The translations under genes and the position numbers were made by a program. This document shows, piece after piece, positions 23,861 to 34,600 of a DNA stretch of 64,000 nt; within the stretch, counting starts at the first letter, position 1, and every line of letters begins with the position of its first letter. Origin of the DNA: Linanthus parryae (lineage: Eukaryota > Streptophyta > Magnoliopsida > Ericales > Polemoniaceae); assembly GCA_023055425.1 (NCBI GenBank), contig JALGPY010000009.1, forward strand, positions 17,053,775 to 17,117,774, given 5' to 3'. Under the pieces are notes generated by a model. That model saw nothing but the letters and a program-made list of their open reading frames with translations. It was not told the origin of the DNA and did not search any database.

Positions 23861-25596
23861 TCAGGTACGAGCACAAACCCAGAGCGGACAATAGGCATGC
23901 TGATGCTTTAGCTACCTTGGGATCCAAGGTTAGTGCGGATAAATGTCCCGCAAGAATCTCGATTGAAGTGCGAACATCCTCGGCGTTGATAGAGGACGTG
24001 TGCGACGACGAATGCATGAATGATGCAGACTGGAGAAAGTCAATATTGCGTGCCATCACAGAAGGAACGAGCAACGAAAACTGGGCATCCACAAAGGGGT
24101 ATTGCGTACATGACAATACCCTCTACTACAAAGGCCCTGGCGTAATACTCATGCGATGCGTCTCACAGCAGGAGGGACAAGCGCTGTTAGAAAAGATTCA
24201 CCAACATGCTTGTGGGGAAAGTGAGGTGTCAATCTATCGGAAAGCCCAGAGGTATGGGATTCACTGGCCGGACATTTCAACGGCCGCAGCATTGATCCAA
24301 GGAAATTGCGAGAGTTGCGCACTGATCAAGGACTCTTTGTCAATTGCTCTGACCGATGATGATGTGGATTGGAGGAAGCCACTCTTTGACTTTCGCACGC
24401 AAGGTATTGTGCCTGAGTCGAGAAAAGAAGCCGAGAAACTAAAGAGAAAAGCGGCACGGTATGTGGTGCAAGAAAGTATGCTTTGGCGAAGGGGCCACGA
24501 AGGCAACCTGCTGCGATGCCTAGACAACAAGGAAACACAAGAGGTGATGGACCTCTCTCATCAAGTGGAACATCAGGGAGGTGAGAAGTTATGCAGACAG
24601 CTTCTCTCAGTCGGTTACTTCTGGCCCACCATGGAAGCAGATTGCCGCACTAAAGTAAGACGGTGTCAGGAGTGCCAATTCAAAGGTAATCTGGTGCATG
24701 CTCCTGTTGTAGATCTACATGCATTGGGAACACCATGGTCGTTCCATACTTGGGCTTTGGATTTTGTTGGCCCCATCCGACCAACCTCGCACGGGAATCA
24801 GTTCATTCTCACTGCGACCGAGTTATTCACCACCGAGTGGGTAGAATCAATACCACTAAAAATAGCAAATGCGCTCGCCGTAGTCCATTTCATCCAAGAA
24901 AACATCATATGCAGGTTTGGCATTCCTAACACAATTCTCTCGGATAATGGTACCCCCTTCGTTAATCTCCAGGTAGCTGCGAAGCTAGCAGAGTACAACA
25001 TAAAGTAGATATGCTCTACCCCCTACTACCCGAAAGGGAATGGTCAAGCGGAAGCAACCAACAAGACGCTGTTGATAATCTTGAGTAAGATGGTTGCAGA
25101 CGACCACAAGAAATGGGTTGATTCCTTGAACATAGCCTTGTGGGCGTATCGAACTTCTCCAAGGACGCCTAGAGGAGTCTCGCCATTTCTTTTATGCTAT
25201 GGAGCTGAAGCTGTGGTACATGCGGAGGTGAAGATCAACTCTGCAAGGTTAGCCTTCCATGCACTACATGAGAATCAACGCGATCACGACTTGGTTGTGT
25301 TAGAAGAAAAGCGGGAACAGGCTAAACAGACTAACAAGCGATATCAGGAAAGGATCGCTCGCGCGTACAATAAGACAGTCCAACGTCGTTATTTCGCAGT
25401 TGGGGACCTGGTCTTACGCGCGTCGGATCATTGCATGCGAGAGGCGGCTCATCCGAAATTCGCAGCCAACTGGGAAGGACCCTTCGAAATAAAAGAAGTC
25501 TTTGACAGTGGCTACTGTAATATACAAAGGCTACATGGGACGGCCTCAACTCCAAGCTCAGTCAACATGCGCTGGATTAAGAAGTATTATCATTAA
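23861..25596 (+). pseudogene. Integrase of the Tat-lineage element, two zinc domains
   Basis: This is one frame, broken only by a TAG at 25006-25008. It carries two successive H2C2-type modules. The first (about 24110-24320) has LMRCVSQQEGQALLEKIHQH and ends in CESC. The second (about 24460-24675) has LLRCLDNKETQEVMDLSHQV, GYFWPTM and CQEC. A similar DWRK segment precedes each. The catalytic core follows: Asp in ALDFVGPI, Asp in ILSDNGTPF and Glu in GNGQAEATN. The stop falls between the second Asp and the Glu. A C-terminal domain with NWEGPFEIKEV and MRWIKKYYH ends at 25596. Confidence 0.9.
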
Positions 25597-25807
25597 CTCC
25601 TCTCATTATATGCGTTAGATTACAATGCCTACTTTGTGCTCTGTATTGCTAAAAGATTCATGCATCTTCTCTCCCATACGAGGGAATTGTAATCTCACCT
25701 CTCCCATATGAGAGTGTTCTATAATAAAAGACTTCTCCCAAATGGGAAGAACTTTATGCTGTTCTTATCGCTTAACTCATTTCCTTATTGCTCAATAGCT
25801 TTAAAGA
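25597..25807 (+). other. Post-integrase region with three small inverted repeats
   Basis: Non-coding. Three similar imperfect palindromes follow one another: CTCTCCCATACGAGGG (about 25670-25685), CTCTCCCATATGAGAG (about 25700-25715) and CTTCTCCCAAATGGGAAG (about 25732-25749). An AATAAA-like signal (ATAATAAAAG, about 25721) lies between the last two, so this may be the 3' end region of a gag-pol transcript. Confidence 0.5.
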
Positions 25808-26085
25808 CTATCTGCTATGATAGCAGCACAATGCGAATATGATCTTAAGAGATCTTTAAGCCTATATCCCATGATAGCAGCACAATGCGAATATGATCTT
25901 AACTGATCTCTAAGCCCATCCGTCGCGATGGCAGCATCATGCGAATATGATCTTAAGTGATCTCTAAGCCTATCTGCCATGATAGCAGCATTATGATCTT
26001 AAGTGATCTTTAAGCCTATCTGCCAAGATAGCAAAGCTATGCAAATGCGATCTCAAACGATCTAAAAACTCATCTGCTAAGACAG
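25808..26085. repeat. 54-bp tandem repeat array, five to six copies
   Basis: Units begin with CTATCTGCYATGATAGCAGC-like sequence at 25808, 25862, 25916, 25970, 26016 and 26070. The spacing is 54, 54, 54, 46 and 54 bp, and each unit carries ATGCGAATATGATCTTAA. Tat elements are known for variable tandem repeats between integrase and 3' LTR, which can seed satellites. Confidence 0.9.
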
Positions 26086-26203
26086 CAGTTCTCGCGAATG
26101 ATTCTCAACCTGCGAATATATCTGTTGGATAGAAAATCGTTGCGATAACACAGTGCGAATATGACACCACAAAAAAGTGAAGCTTGCCAATATGCATGCA
26201 AAA

Positions 26204-26257
26204 GTTGCAATTTGTTGTGACAAGAACAGAGTTGCAATTTGTTGTGACAAGAACAGC
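26204..26257. repeat. 27-bp tandem duplication
   Basis: GTTGCAATTTGTTGTGACAA followed by GAACAG is present twice in direct order, at 26204 and 26231. Non-coding. Confidence 0.9.
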
Positions 26258-27492
26258 AAATCAAACAAAGCGATTTATTATTATGAGTCAAAATGACTTA
26301 CAAATTGTCTGTCTAGATAGCAGCTTACAAGCGAAAAAGCTCAGACTGAGCTAATTACATGGCCAACATGGCTTACAATTCATCTAGATAGCAGATTACA
26401 CGCGAAAGTTACAAATAAGGGAAATCCTTACTGTAAAAGGATCAGCCTATCGATCCTATATGCGACCAAAGATCTGTAGCAAGTCGGGTGTTCCTATAAA
26501 ACGAACGGCCTACCATGTCTACAAGACCTATGCGACGCTATGTTCAAGATCCCAGGATCTGACAAGGACTCTGTCCGATCAACACCCCAAGAGATGTGCC
26601 TGAGGAACCACCTGTTCCGGTGTATGCGGCGGTAAAGAACAGGCAAGCAGCAACTCCTAGGGCAAGAGGCTCCTTGTCCACGGAGACGAGCACAATGGCT
26701 CGCCACCCCGAGTTCAAGAACATGGTGCGGAATGATTCTCCTCCGGGAAAGCTAGAGGAGAAATCCGCCGTTCATCACGAATCGGCAACAAGGTCAGTAC
26801 GGCGCTGCACCTCGCCGGGAGGCGGCCAAAAACACGACCTGCAAGCATAATAGACGAAGAAAATTCTTCGAGAAAGCATGACACATTATGTGCATCTTCT
26901 TTATGATGGTTATGAAGATCAATAAGCCTCGTAAAGAAGATCTTGGAAGCTATTTCTATGGCACAAAGCACAAACTCAGGTTTCACAACTTGAAGTTGCC
27001 ATGAATCAAAGAAAGACAAGCATTGAAGCCAGCAGTCGTAGGGCCTCATGGCAAGCCACATTTTGGGATGAAAGACCCAAGCAGTGGAAGGCAGGGTTTA
27101 TATAGACCCGACAGAGACCCTTCAAATCTCTAGCTGAGTCAGCAAAGCTTGGAAAAGGGGTAAGCATCAATCACTTACGCCTTGAAAAGAGGTAACATTC
27201 AATTACCCTACTAAAGGCTACGACGATTCAGTTGCGTATCCTAATTAATGACGGAAGGTCATGATACGGATGGACTTCCCATGGAAAGCGTGCTTATCTA
27301 ATAAGTAATTAGTGCGAAAATCAAGGCAGAGTATCAATAGCTGACATCATAATTGATATGCACAGAGATATTCGAGCAAATCCCGGGAAGGGCAAAATAG
27401 GCATTCAAATCTTTTTGAAAAAAAGGGGGGAGAAACCCTAGCAACATTACAGTAATGTTTTAGCATTTTGTTCGACACAAATTTGTTATTGT
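26258..27492. other. Non-coding spacer of the Tat-lineage element
   Basis: No conserved protein is seen. Two copies of TCTAGATAGCAG (about 26310, 26383) extend the repeat-rich character. A short + strand frame (26596-26850) is Pro/Arg-rich and has no recognisable motif. The right part (27000-27492) would be 3' flanking sequence of the antisense gene. Confidence 0.45.
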
Positions 27493-30400
27493 TCAAAATA
27501 AGCCTTTGACCAGGGAGTCATCAGGAGTAAACTGACGTGACAAATTTGCCACTTGCTCCACTTCTTGCTTCAACCGCTCGTAGTTGGCGCTCATTTCATG
27601 AAAGATCTTCACAGCCTCTTCAGCTTTCTGCTTTTGCTGCTCCACCTTCTGCTCCTCAGCTGCGAGGTTATGGAAGCCGCGCTTCAAATTCATGGCCGCG
27701 CGAATCTGGGTGACTCTGTTGACAAGATACCCAAAGCCCAGCTTGCCTTGAACTTTGGCTTGAAGGTTTTGACACATGCCGAAAAGCAACTCCGCGTTCT
27801 GAGGAGAGATGGTCGCAGGTGTGGCCGCAGATAGCTGCTCCAAAATCCAGATGGCTTCGGTCAAAAACAGCCTTCTTTCGAAATGCCCTATCTCCACAGA
27901 CCTCACAAATGATCGAGGATAGGAGAGACGCATCCGAACCAGCCAGTCCACATCAGCTTGCTTCAACCCTAAGCAATGTTAAACCAAGTTAGAATACCGA
28001 ACTTGTAAATGAAGAATGTAAGATGCGAACAACAATCATAACATACCAGTTCCTTCAAGGATCTCGCGCAAAGAAGGAATGCGCATTGCCGGGGCAGCTG
28101 AAGACTGTCCTCGCTCCATTTCTCTCCTGTCAGCTGCGAGCTCTAACTCCTCATAGTTGGCAGGAAGGGTATAAGCCGCACCAGGTGCGATTGCAGCTCT
28201 GACCTGCGAACTCCAAAAGTTCCACGCAAGAAGAATCACTGCAGGCTCAGTCCTCGCCGGAGGCATGGCAGCGGTAGAAGTTGCAGCTCGATTAGGGATG
28301 CCTTCAAATGCGAGAGCATCAGCAGCATCTGCTTCTGTTTCCTCAGCAGCAGCATTGGTATCTTCCTCCATCAGAACGGTGTCAGCTTCGGCATCATCAG
28401 AAACTTCAATGATGTCCTCGAAGGGCTCTCCCGCATACTCGGCAGCTGCGACGGGTTTCTCGGTATGAGAACTTGGCACAGGGACATAAGATGCAGAAGG
28501 ATGATTCCTCTGCCCCAGCATGACTTCATCAGCATTACCTGCGATACAAGATAGGATGATGTGAGGTAACTTGTGTCAAATAATATTTTATTATTATTTT
28601 GATAAGCCAAGAATAAGCACCTCCGCGCGAGGGTGGGATTGCAGCATCTGCGTCATAGGCTAAGGACGCGGAACCATAGCCTATTAACGTATCTTCATTA
28701 AGTATATCTTTAAGCTGAGCGTGACCTGGGGCGCAAAGGAACCAGTCATGGTAATGTTTGGGTTATTAAGCCTAGTTTACAAATGTTGTTCAAATGATTA
28801 CCTGAAGGTTCACCACACTTGCTTACTAGCCAGCGGCGAATGTCAGCTTTTGATAAGCCATGCTTTAATGCACCAACAATCACATCTCGGTAAGTTACTG
28901 CAAGATTAAAATCTCACCTTCGTTACTGCCTGCGATCTCTTCGAAGTCCGCTTGGACTTGCTCTAGAGCAGCCGTCTTCTTCTGGAGCCGCATCCTCCTC
29001 GTCAACTTAAGGAGCCGCCTCTTCTGGAACCGCATTTCCCTCATCGGTTGGACGCACTAAGTCGTCGACGTGTTGCTCTTCCAGGCTCCTTTGCTTTACG
29101 CGTTCAAGCTCCTCTTCTTCTCGCTTCCTTCTTCTTTCAGCAGCCTCCGCAGCTGTTCTCCTGGACTCGGCAAGGATGTCCTCGTCTATGGTTTCGCTGG
29201 AAACACCAGAGTGAGAACCCCTCTTCTGCCTCTTGGCCAAAAGGCCGCTGATGGTCTCATCATCATCATCATCTACAAAGGAACGAATCGGTCAATCAAG
29301 ACTGCGAAAGTTAAGATAATGAGAAGAGAAGTACGATGGGGATACCTCCCGATTCTTCATCTTGTATCTCGTCTCTCTCTCCTTCTATGACATCTTCTAT
29401 TCTTTCTTCTTCTTCTTCATCATCATTCTTTTCTCTCGCCTCCCTTCTCTCCTCCTCCTCTTCTTCCTGATCAAACGGAACAAAGGTCTCCACTGCGAGC
29501 TCTTTCCGTGCCTTGCTTGGCATGCGACCTTTACCTTTGTCCCTAGAAGTATGGGACCTTGCAGGAGGAGAAGTTGGAGCGCTCCTAGGGGAAGAGATGG
29601 TGATTCCCCTCTGCCTTGGTCTCTTTGCCCGTGGTACAACAATTGCTGGGGGAGACAGATCATCCCTGGGTGGAGACAAGGCTGGAGCATTGTCTATCAG
29701 CGAATCAGCAAAAACATCCATGACTTGGCGAATTCGGGTTTCAACTGCGGAAGCCATTCTCATTGCTAGTCGCACTAGTTCACCTTGTCTTCTCGCAGTA
29801 AAAATGGTGGTGATCAAGGACTTGGAGCGCTCACCAGATGCGAATCTCCTCACATAGCACTGCGACAGAAAATGAAGCATAAGTTTCAACGTATCGGAAT
29901 AAAGAAACTTAACACGTGCAAAAGAGATTGTTTACCTTGGCGAAAGTTTTGATGTATCTGATGACATGCGAATCGCCTTTCTTAACTGCGGCCATCTTCT
30001 CTTCAAGGATGGTGGAGGGACACAAATGATTCTCGTGGTCCAGCAACGAATAGCAGCCATATTGGGTGTCGTCCAGGCTACAGTTGGGACGGAAAGGGAA
30101 AGAATTTCTCTTCATCACAGGAGCTCTGCTTGGCCGAGGGGTTGACTGCGTCTCAAACCTTGTCTGCTGGGTATTCCAATAAGCAACCCAGTTCCTGGAG
30201 TAGCCACCTTCGCGGTTACCTGGGGGTTGCTCGAAGGGGAGGTTGCTCCTTAAGATTGTTTTACACTCCCCAGACAGTAATCGCTTGTAGCAGCCTCTTA
30301 TGATAGACTGCGGCCAGATTGATGGTGCCACCGCATCGAAGCCAAACTGGGGAGAAATGCGAGTAGGATCAACATCTACGGTGATTCTCTCGTACCTAGA

Positions 30401-31812
30401 GGTGAGCTCGCGAACATGCTCCGCAAGAGCAGGAAGAGAACCTCTCAGACACCAGCAGAAGAATTCGCGATAGCGCTCGTGTAAATGCTCCCCGCCCTCG
30501 AAAAGGAGCTCTTCCGAGAAAGCAACAGCCTTGGAAGGATACAGTTTTGGGAACCATCGCACATTCTCAATGCGCGTGGCATAAGGCCTGGCTATAAACT
30601 CTTCCCGATTGTCGCATATCAGGCTCCAGGTGCACTTAGGAAAGTGAGTTCCAAACCATCTCGCAGCCCTGCCGCTATTGCGCTCTTCCTCCGCACCCGG
30701 GACACACCATTTACTGGGCTTAGAGGGAATAGGAGCATAAGAGGGTCATCGCTCGAAGACCCACATAGTCAAGAAGGCAATGTTGACATAGGTCAGCACA
30801 TCGAGGCGACCGCGCGAGTCCTTGATTGCTACAACCAGTTGGTCCAACCTATGGTACAGGGTGCCCAAGACTAGAGGCCCAAGTGAGACCTTTTGACCAA
30901 GGGTCAGTTTCACAGCAAGAGGAAGGACGTGATAGAAGACCCCATCATGCGGATGGCCATCGATCAAATGCCTAGACAACCAGGCGCAGAGAAAAGCGCA
31001 TAGGGTCAAGTGATAACCCTTTCCATTCATTCTTCGCTTTCGGGTTCCGGCTCAGAAGTTTCTTGGTGATACTACTGTTCGCATAATCGCGAAAGATGTA
31101 TTACACCCACTTGTTCCAAGTGTTCTTCGCAGATGTGTCAACCAATTGCCAATCGGGAAGAAGTTCTGTAGGTGTCCACCGGGTGGAAATTTTCTTCACC
31201 TCTAACAAGCACTCCTCCATCTGCTTGTACAAAGCAACCTCTGCATCAGTCCTCAAGGGACTCAAAGGATCCACCTCACCCACAGGAGACAGATCATACA
31301 ACATGTGTACATCTTCAAGGGTAGGAGCAGCCTCGAACTCAGCAAAGTGGAATGTGTGAGTTGCAGGCGAGTAACGCGAGAGAAGGTTTAGAAGCATGGA
31401 CTGGTCCAGCTTCACGGCAGCACCCTTCATATCACGGACTGCGAAATATATGCCAGCATCGTTTAAAGTAATGGCATGATGGGTCAGTACATGGTCAATC
31501 CACTCATCCATAAAGTCCAATTTCTGAACAAACGCTTGAGTGGAAATCGCAGTATACGGGAAAAACCCATTTTCGACCCCCAATCGAACTACGTCCTTGG
31601 GAATCGATCAATTCGAGCATGGCCGCGTTAGCTGGAGGGGTCAACGTTTGCAATTCTTCAGCAGGGACAGGGATTGGCAAGTTCTTCACCTTAACCCTAG
31701 CATGGTAGAAGTCTTTGCCACCCAGATAGGGGGTTTTTCGCCATAAGGTCTGGGGGAGATCAGGTATTTCTTCGACCTCCTTAACGGGTTTGGTTCCTTT
31801 TGTCTTTTCCAT
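27493..31812 (-). pseudogene. Antisense spliced gene with a plant mobile domain-like product
   Basis: Six exons with GT-AG introns of 73-192 bp: 31812-29936, 29859-29346, 29272-28918, 28725-28621, 28538-28047 and 27968-27493 (minus strand). A strong acceptor (pyrimidine tract, then CCGCAG) just before the ATG suggests a 5' UTR intron. Exon 1 resembles the plant mobile domain (PMD) of MAIN/MAIL-type proteins and Tat additional ORFs: LLNLLSRYSPATHTFHFAEF, APTLEDVHMLYDLSPVG, then a helical region with LGPLVLGTLYHRLDQLV and LTYVNIAFLTMWVFER. Later exons encode acidic, Lys/Arg-rich and coiled-coil segments. Lesions are a frameshift near 31605, TAA near 31101, a frameshift near 31030, TGA at 30746-30748, TAA at 29007-29009 and a frameshift near 28965. 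The PMD assignment is by motif likeness only. Confidence 0.72.
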
Positions 31813-32558
31813 TCCTGCGGAAAAGCAAGAAAAAAGGGGGGAGAAATACACATACTTTAGTTTGAATTTCAAGATTCAGTTTGAAGCAACGAGGATTTAT
31901 CCGAAGAAAGATGAACAGTCCAGTGTCAATTTTAAGGTTTGAAGTTCAGAATCGTTTGCATTATTGGGGATTTCAGAAACCCTACATTCAAAACCATTAC
32001 AATTTGGGGACTAAATCAAGTTTGGATTCAAAGAGCAAGGTCTCCTTCATCAGTGGATAATATGTTTCGGAGAGTCATGGGTTTGCAGATCCAACACAGT
32101 TCAAAGCATATATCGGTACATTAAACAAAATTGAACAAGGCCAACCTTGTTTTTGGTAAAGCTTGCTTGGATGCGCACAATTGAAGAAGCCGATTGACAA
32201 GAGAGAATTGATGATTGATTATCTGAATCTGCTCTTGAAGGCTTCCGGGTATCATTCACTTTAAGAGAAAGAAGTGATACTTTGAAACAATGGAGAGCAC
32301 AAAGTATTTATCCAAAAACAACAAAGGGTTGCGTCCTTTCAGTAGTCAAATCGCAACCGCCACCGTCGAATCGCGCAATCACAGGACAAGCTGACGTCAC
32401 GCCTAAAACCCTAAAAGACCAGACGGCACGACTCTAGGGGTTTAGGTCATAATGGCACGCTCGGGGGCTTAATTTGCGTGTATTTGAATTGGTGCGTGGC
32501 GGCGACGCGTACGTTGGTTCCTGCGCATGGAAGCCTATCCGGTTGTGATCCTTCACGC
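31813..32558 (-). promoter_or_regulatory. Presumed 5' region of the antisense gene
   Basis: No reading frame of note is present. Reading leftward, it lies between the 3' LTR and the first ATG of the antisense gene and would have to contain its promoter and 5' UTR. A pyrimidine tract followed by CCGCAG near 31814-31850 (minus strand) is a good splice acceptor. I could not fix a TATA box or donor. Confidence 0.4.
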
Positions 32559-32568
32559 GCAGAAAGGG
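32559..32568 (+). other. Polypurine tract of the Tat-lineage element
   Basis: GCAGAAAGGG and the next two G bases lie directly before the 3' LTR. Aligning the LTRs puts the first LTR base at 32569, where the expected T is a G. Confidence 0.6.
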
Positions 32569-33201
32569 GGTAGATAGTGCTTTCTGGACAGGCAGATCTT
32601 AGCCACGTGGCGATCATCTAGCACACCTAGGTCTGCTTCACACACACTGGATCACCAGCCGCGCTGATCCACGTGGGGGCTGCGAGACAGGGCCCTCGCA
32701 TACCACCGCACGGGACTTGTAGGGACTTAGTGGTTTGGAGGCTAGAGTAAGTCCTGTCGCGTGCGAGCGACAACCAAGCCCACACGCGACCCCTAGTAAC
32801 TGCTTTTGAGAGATTTATGGCACGAGCTTCATAGACCCGGTCAAACCGGTCAAACCCGGTCAACCCCATAACGGTTCCGGTATACGCGGACAACGTGCTG
32901 TAACGGTCCCTATATACGCGGACGAACGTGCCGTTGTGGTTAAGCTAATTAAGCCGCCATTGATGGGCGCATTAACCACACTACAACGGTCACATTCTCC
33001 GTTATATATATAGGACGTTAACCCTTCCATACAAGGAGAACGACCCGAGATACGCGAAAGCTCTGCCCAAATCCTGTCTCTCTCTCATACAGTACTATTG
33101 CCTCACTCTCTCCCTACACACAACCCAACACTTCTTGTGCCATTTCTATTCTCTGTCCTTGGTGTACATAGATTTCTCTCTGCAGGATTCTCTCGTACAC
33201 A
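32569..33201 (+). repeat. 3' LTR of the Tat-lineage element
   Basis: 633 bp, the same length as the 5' LTR with about 13 substitutions counted by eye, including T to G in the first base. It ends CTCGTACACA and is followed by the target duplication ACAGC. Confidence 0.93.
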
Positions 33202-34600
33202 ACAGCTGTCGTCCCACTGATACTTTACTGCCTTCTTCGTCAATGCAGTCAGCGGCCTGGCAATTTTGGAGAAGTCCTTCACAAAGCGCCGGTAGTATCC
33301 TGCTAAGCCAAGGAAACTCCTTATTTCAGACACGTTCTTTGGTCTTGGCCAGTCTTTAACCGCTGAGATCTTCCCTGGGTCCACTGATATCCCTTCCTTT
33401 GAAATGATGTGGCCCAAGAACGGAACACGATCTAGCTGGAACTCGCACTTAGACAGCTTGGCATACAACTGTTCCTGTCTCAGAGTTTGCAGTACTTCTC
33501 TGAGATGTTCCTCGTGGTCTTCCTCGCTCTTTGAGTACACGGATGTCGTCGATGAATACCACTACAAATCGATCCAGAAATGGCCTCATCACCCAGTTCA
33601 TCAGATCCATAAACATTGCAGGTGCATTGGTCAGACCAAATGGCATCACAGTGAACTCATAATGACCATATCTGGTTCTGAAAGCAGTCTTCCGATATCC
33701 TTCTCGGCCACCCGAAGTTGATGATATTCTGACCTCAAATCAATCCTTGAGAAAACACTGGCCCCTTGTAGTTGATCAAACAGATCCTCAATCCGGGGTA
33801 GAGGATACTTGTTCTTGATGGTGGCACTGTTTAACTCTCGGTAATCAATGCATAGCCTCAAACTTCCATCCTTCTTCTTTACAAAAAGTACTGGTGCTCC
33901 CCAGGGTGATACACTTGGTCGTATATACCCCTTCTCCAGGAGTTCTTGTAGTTGATCCTTGAGCTCCTTTGATTCTGCTGGTGCCATCCGATATGGTGCC
34001 TTCGAGATAGGAGCAGTCCCAGGTGCTAGGTCTAGGGTAAACTCCACTTCTCGTTTGGGTGGCATCCCTGGAATCTCGTCTGGAAAGACATCGGGGAATT
34101 CCCTTACAACAGGTATCTCCTCCAGTACATTTTCCTTCTTGGATACGTCGTGGATGTAACACAAGTAGGCATAGTTCCCTTTCCTCACTTGGTTGACTAT
34201 AGTCGAGGCTGACACTAGTCTAATGCGAGTTTCCCTTGTGATACCACGATAGGTGATCTTCTCCCCCTTAGGTCCTTTCAGCCAAACTTTCTGGTCATAG
34301 CAGTCAATAACTGCTCGATACATCCCGAGCCAATCCATCCCTAGAATAACATCTATACCCCCAAGGTTAAACTTTATCAGGTTGGCAGGCAGGATACTTG
34401 ATAGGATTTTTAGCTCAACTCCTTCAAATATGGTGTCACACACTGTTTTTTTTCCAGAAGGGGTTGCTACGGGAGTAGATATGGTAGATGACTTATTCAA
34501 CCCCAGTTTTTCAACAAATGATGATGATATGAACGAGTAAGATGCACCAGAATCAAATAATACAAATGCTGGATGCTTGGGATAAGAAATGTACCAGTGA
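33202..34600 (-). pseudogene. Tekay-like pol, 5' part: protease and RT
   Basis: Minus strand from about 34600. The aspartic protease has FDSGASYSF (about 34541-34560) and ILGMDWL. RT shows the blocks [20 protein letters not shown] and [13 protein letters not shown], where the usual Gly is Glu, then [12 protein letters not shown] and the catalytic FIDD at 33545-33556. The connection region follows, with [17 protein letters not shown]. Frameshifts occur near 34580, near 33690 and near 33540. The frame runs into the nested LTR at 33202, and the codons on either side of the insertion (33206 and 18590) join in register once the insertion and one ACAGC copy are ignored. Confidence 0.9.

Larger units (their letters stand above)
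18591..33201 (+). mobile_element. Tat-lineage Ty3/gypsy retrotransposon with an antisense gene
   Basis: The element is 14.6 kb, with LTRs 18591-19223 and 32569-33201 (633 bp each), TSD ACAGC (18586-18590, 33202-33206), a primer site-like sequence at 19227-19244 and a purine tract before the 3' LTR. I count about 13 differences between the LTRs (about 2%). Gag-protease-RT-RNase H-second RNase H-integrase lie on the plus strand (19264-25596). Tandem repeats follow (25808-26100), then a spliced gene on the minus strand (27493-31812). A second, archaeal-type RNase H between RNase H and integrase is characteristic of Tat. The 3' extra gene resembles Tat groups with additional ORFs. Pol holds at least three stops and two frameshifts. 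Confidence 0.92.

Noticed and set aside
25808..26085. CRISPR-like array
   Set aside because: Units are contiguous 54-bp repeats without unique spacers, in a plant retrotransposon.
30485..30874. Plus-strand ORFs opposite the antisense gene (also 29362, 31096, 31540)
   Set aside because: They are shadows. The minus-strand reading has exon borders and PMD-like motifs; these have neither.
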